Origin: Aspidiotus rigidus | Taxonomy: Eukaryota; Arthropoda; Insecta; Hemiptera; Diaspididae | Assembly: GCA_035079385.1 (NCBI GenBank) | Contig: JAVHKY010000052.1 | Span: 13,330,001 to 13,394,000, forward strand | Direction: 5' to 3' | DNA: 64,000 nt | Part shown: one piece after another, positions 63,401-64,000 of the stretch | How the letters are laid out: each line of letters begins with the position of its first letter | Position numbering within the stretch: position 1 is the first letter of the stretch | Program-made: the position numbers and the translations under genes | Notes under the pieces: model-generated | What the model was told of the DNA's origin: nothing | What the model saw: only the letters and a program-made list of their open reading frames with translations | Databases searched by the model: none

Positions 63401-64000
63401 CTAGACTCTTCTCGCCGTGGTGCACCCTCGCACCGTCTTCCTGTTCGTTCGTTTTTTTTTTCCGCGCGCATTTTACCGTTCACATCTTACGATATCGTTC
63501 ATCCTTTATAAAATATGTTTTGCGAATTTTGGGCCTAGTTTTTTCGCGCACGTTACAATTGTTTGGGAGCGTCGGGAACGTGGGGCGGGAAAGATTTTTA
63601 ATTTACGTGAAACAATTTAAGCGGGAAGAAATTGGTATATAATATTTCTGCCAAAAGAAAAGGAGCTCGATATCTTCTTTCTTATTCAAGAAATTGTAAA
63701 ATTTGATTAAATAATTCGGAATATCTGCCATCATATTGTTATGTATATTTTCGTTCTCAAACACCGTACAACAGTACGTTTTGTAGTTAAAGACCTACAA
63801 ATATTTACGTGTTGCGCAGTTAAAATCACATTCGATTCGAACGAGTGGTTTCAACGGACTCAAACTGCGAGTAGTGATTGCAAGTCAACGACACGACAGC
63901 AAGCAGTACTGATAAGGCAGGAGGGGTATTGAATCGTGCCGCAAACATTCAAACAAGGAACGATTTGATGAACGATCGCGTAAGACTCGCGTTCTCTACG
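63401..64000. other. No gene recognised at window end
   Basis: Locally GC-richer sequence (63410-63620) with short overlapping frames. No splice-bounded BET-like exon and no family recognised. Confidence 0.35.

Noticed and set aside
63370..63932. Frames at the window end as the next BET exon
   Set aside because: No acceptor in suitable phase leading to BET-like sequence; the first part overlaps the TIR element.

Overview
The window is eukaryotic nuclear DNA from an animal, most likely an invertebrate. It is AT-rich, has GT-AG introns, and is packed with transposable elements of animal type (Penelope-like, Ty3/Gypsy, APE-type LINE, Helitron, hAT, MULE-like, many short inverted-repeat elements). 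The phylum cannot be fixed from the sequence. Base-level features come from reading the sequence by eye; no alignment or database search was run.

One host gene dominates: a BET-family double-bromodomain chromatin reader (orthologue group of BRD2/3/4 and Drosophila fs(1)h) on the + strand. I resolve 17 coding exons from the ATG at 19754 to 62303, with all splice phases compatible, giving 1073 complete codons. The gene is open at the 3' end: the last exon seen ends in a donor and the next exon lies outside the window. Order of domains: bromodomain 1 (exons 2-3, start of 4), inter-bromodomain basic motif (exon 5), bromodomain 2 (exons 7-9), acidic Ser cluster, basic tract (exon 10), ET domain (exons 10-12), second Ser/Asp cluster (exon 13), then, after a 29.5 kb intron, a low-complexity Ser/Thr/Pro/Gln tail (exons 14-17). 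Reading through the exon 13 donor gives an early stop overlapping an AATAAA, so a short isoform ending just after the ET domain and Ser cluster is plausible, as known for other BET genes.

Layout: 1-14.7 kb is a mobile-element graveyard (a LINE remnant between direct repeats, nested TIR elements containing a Helitron and a hAT MITE, a hAT with perfect target duplication, a MULE-like element with broken coding remnants). About 14.8-19.7 kb looks free of repeats and is the likely promoter and 5' UTR zone of the BET gene. 19.7-31.1 kb holds the BET core. 31.1-60.55 kb is the giant intron 13, filled with a Penelope-like element, a fold-back with a possible copia-like fragment, a Gypsy pol fragment, an 81-bp-arm hairpin, a mosaic of one dispersed repeat family, and a decayed LINE. 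60.55-62.3 kb holds the exons of the long tail, and 62.3-64 kb is intron with a 388-bp TIR element.

Recurrent themes worth a second look are the short/long isoform architecture, several hammerhead-ribozyme-like motifs of Penelope type, and a dispersed repeat family (called R1 here) built from about 40-50 bp sub-repeats inside short inverted termini.
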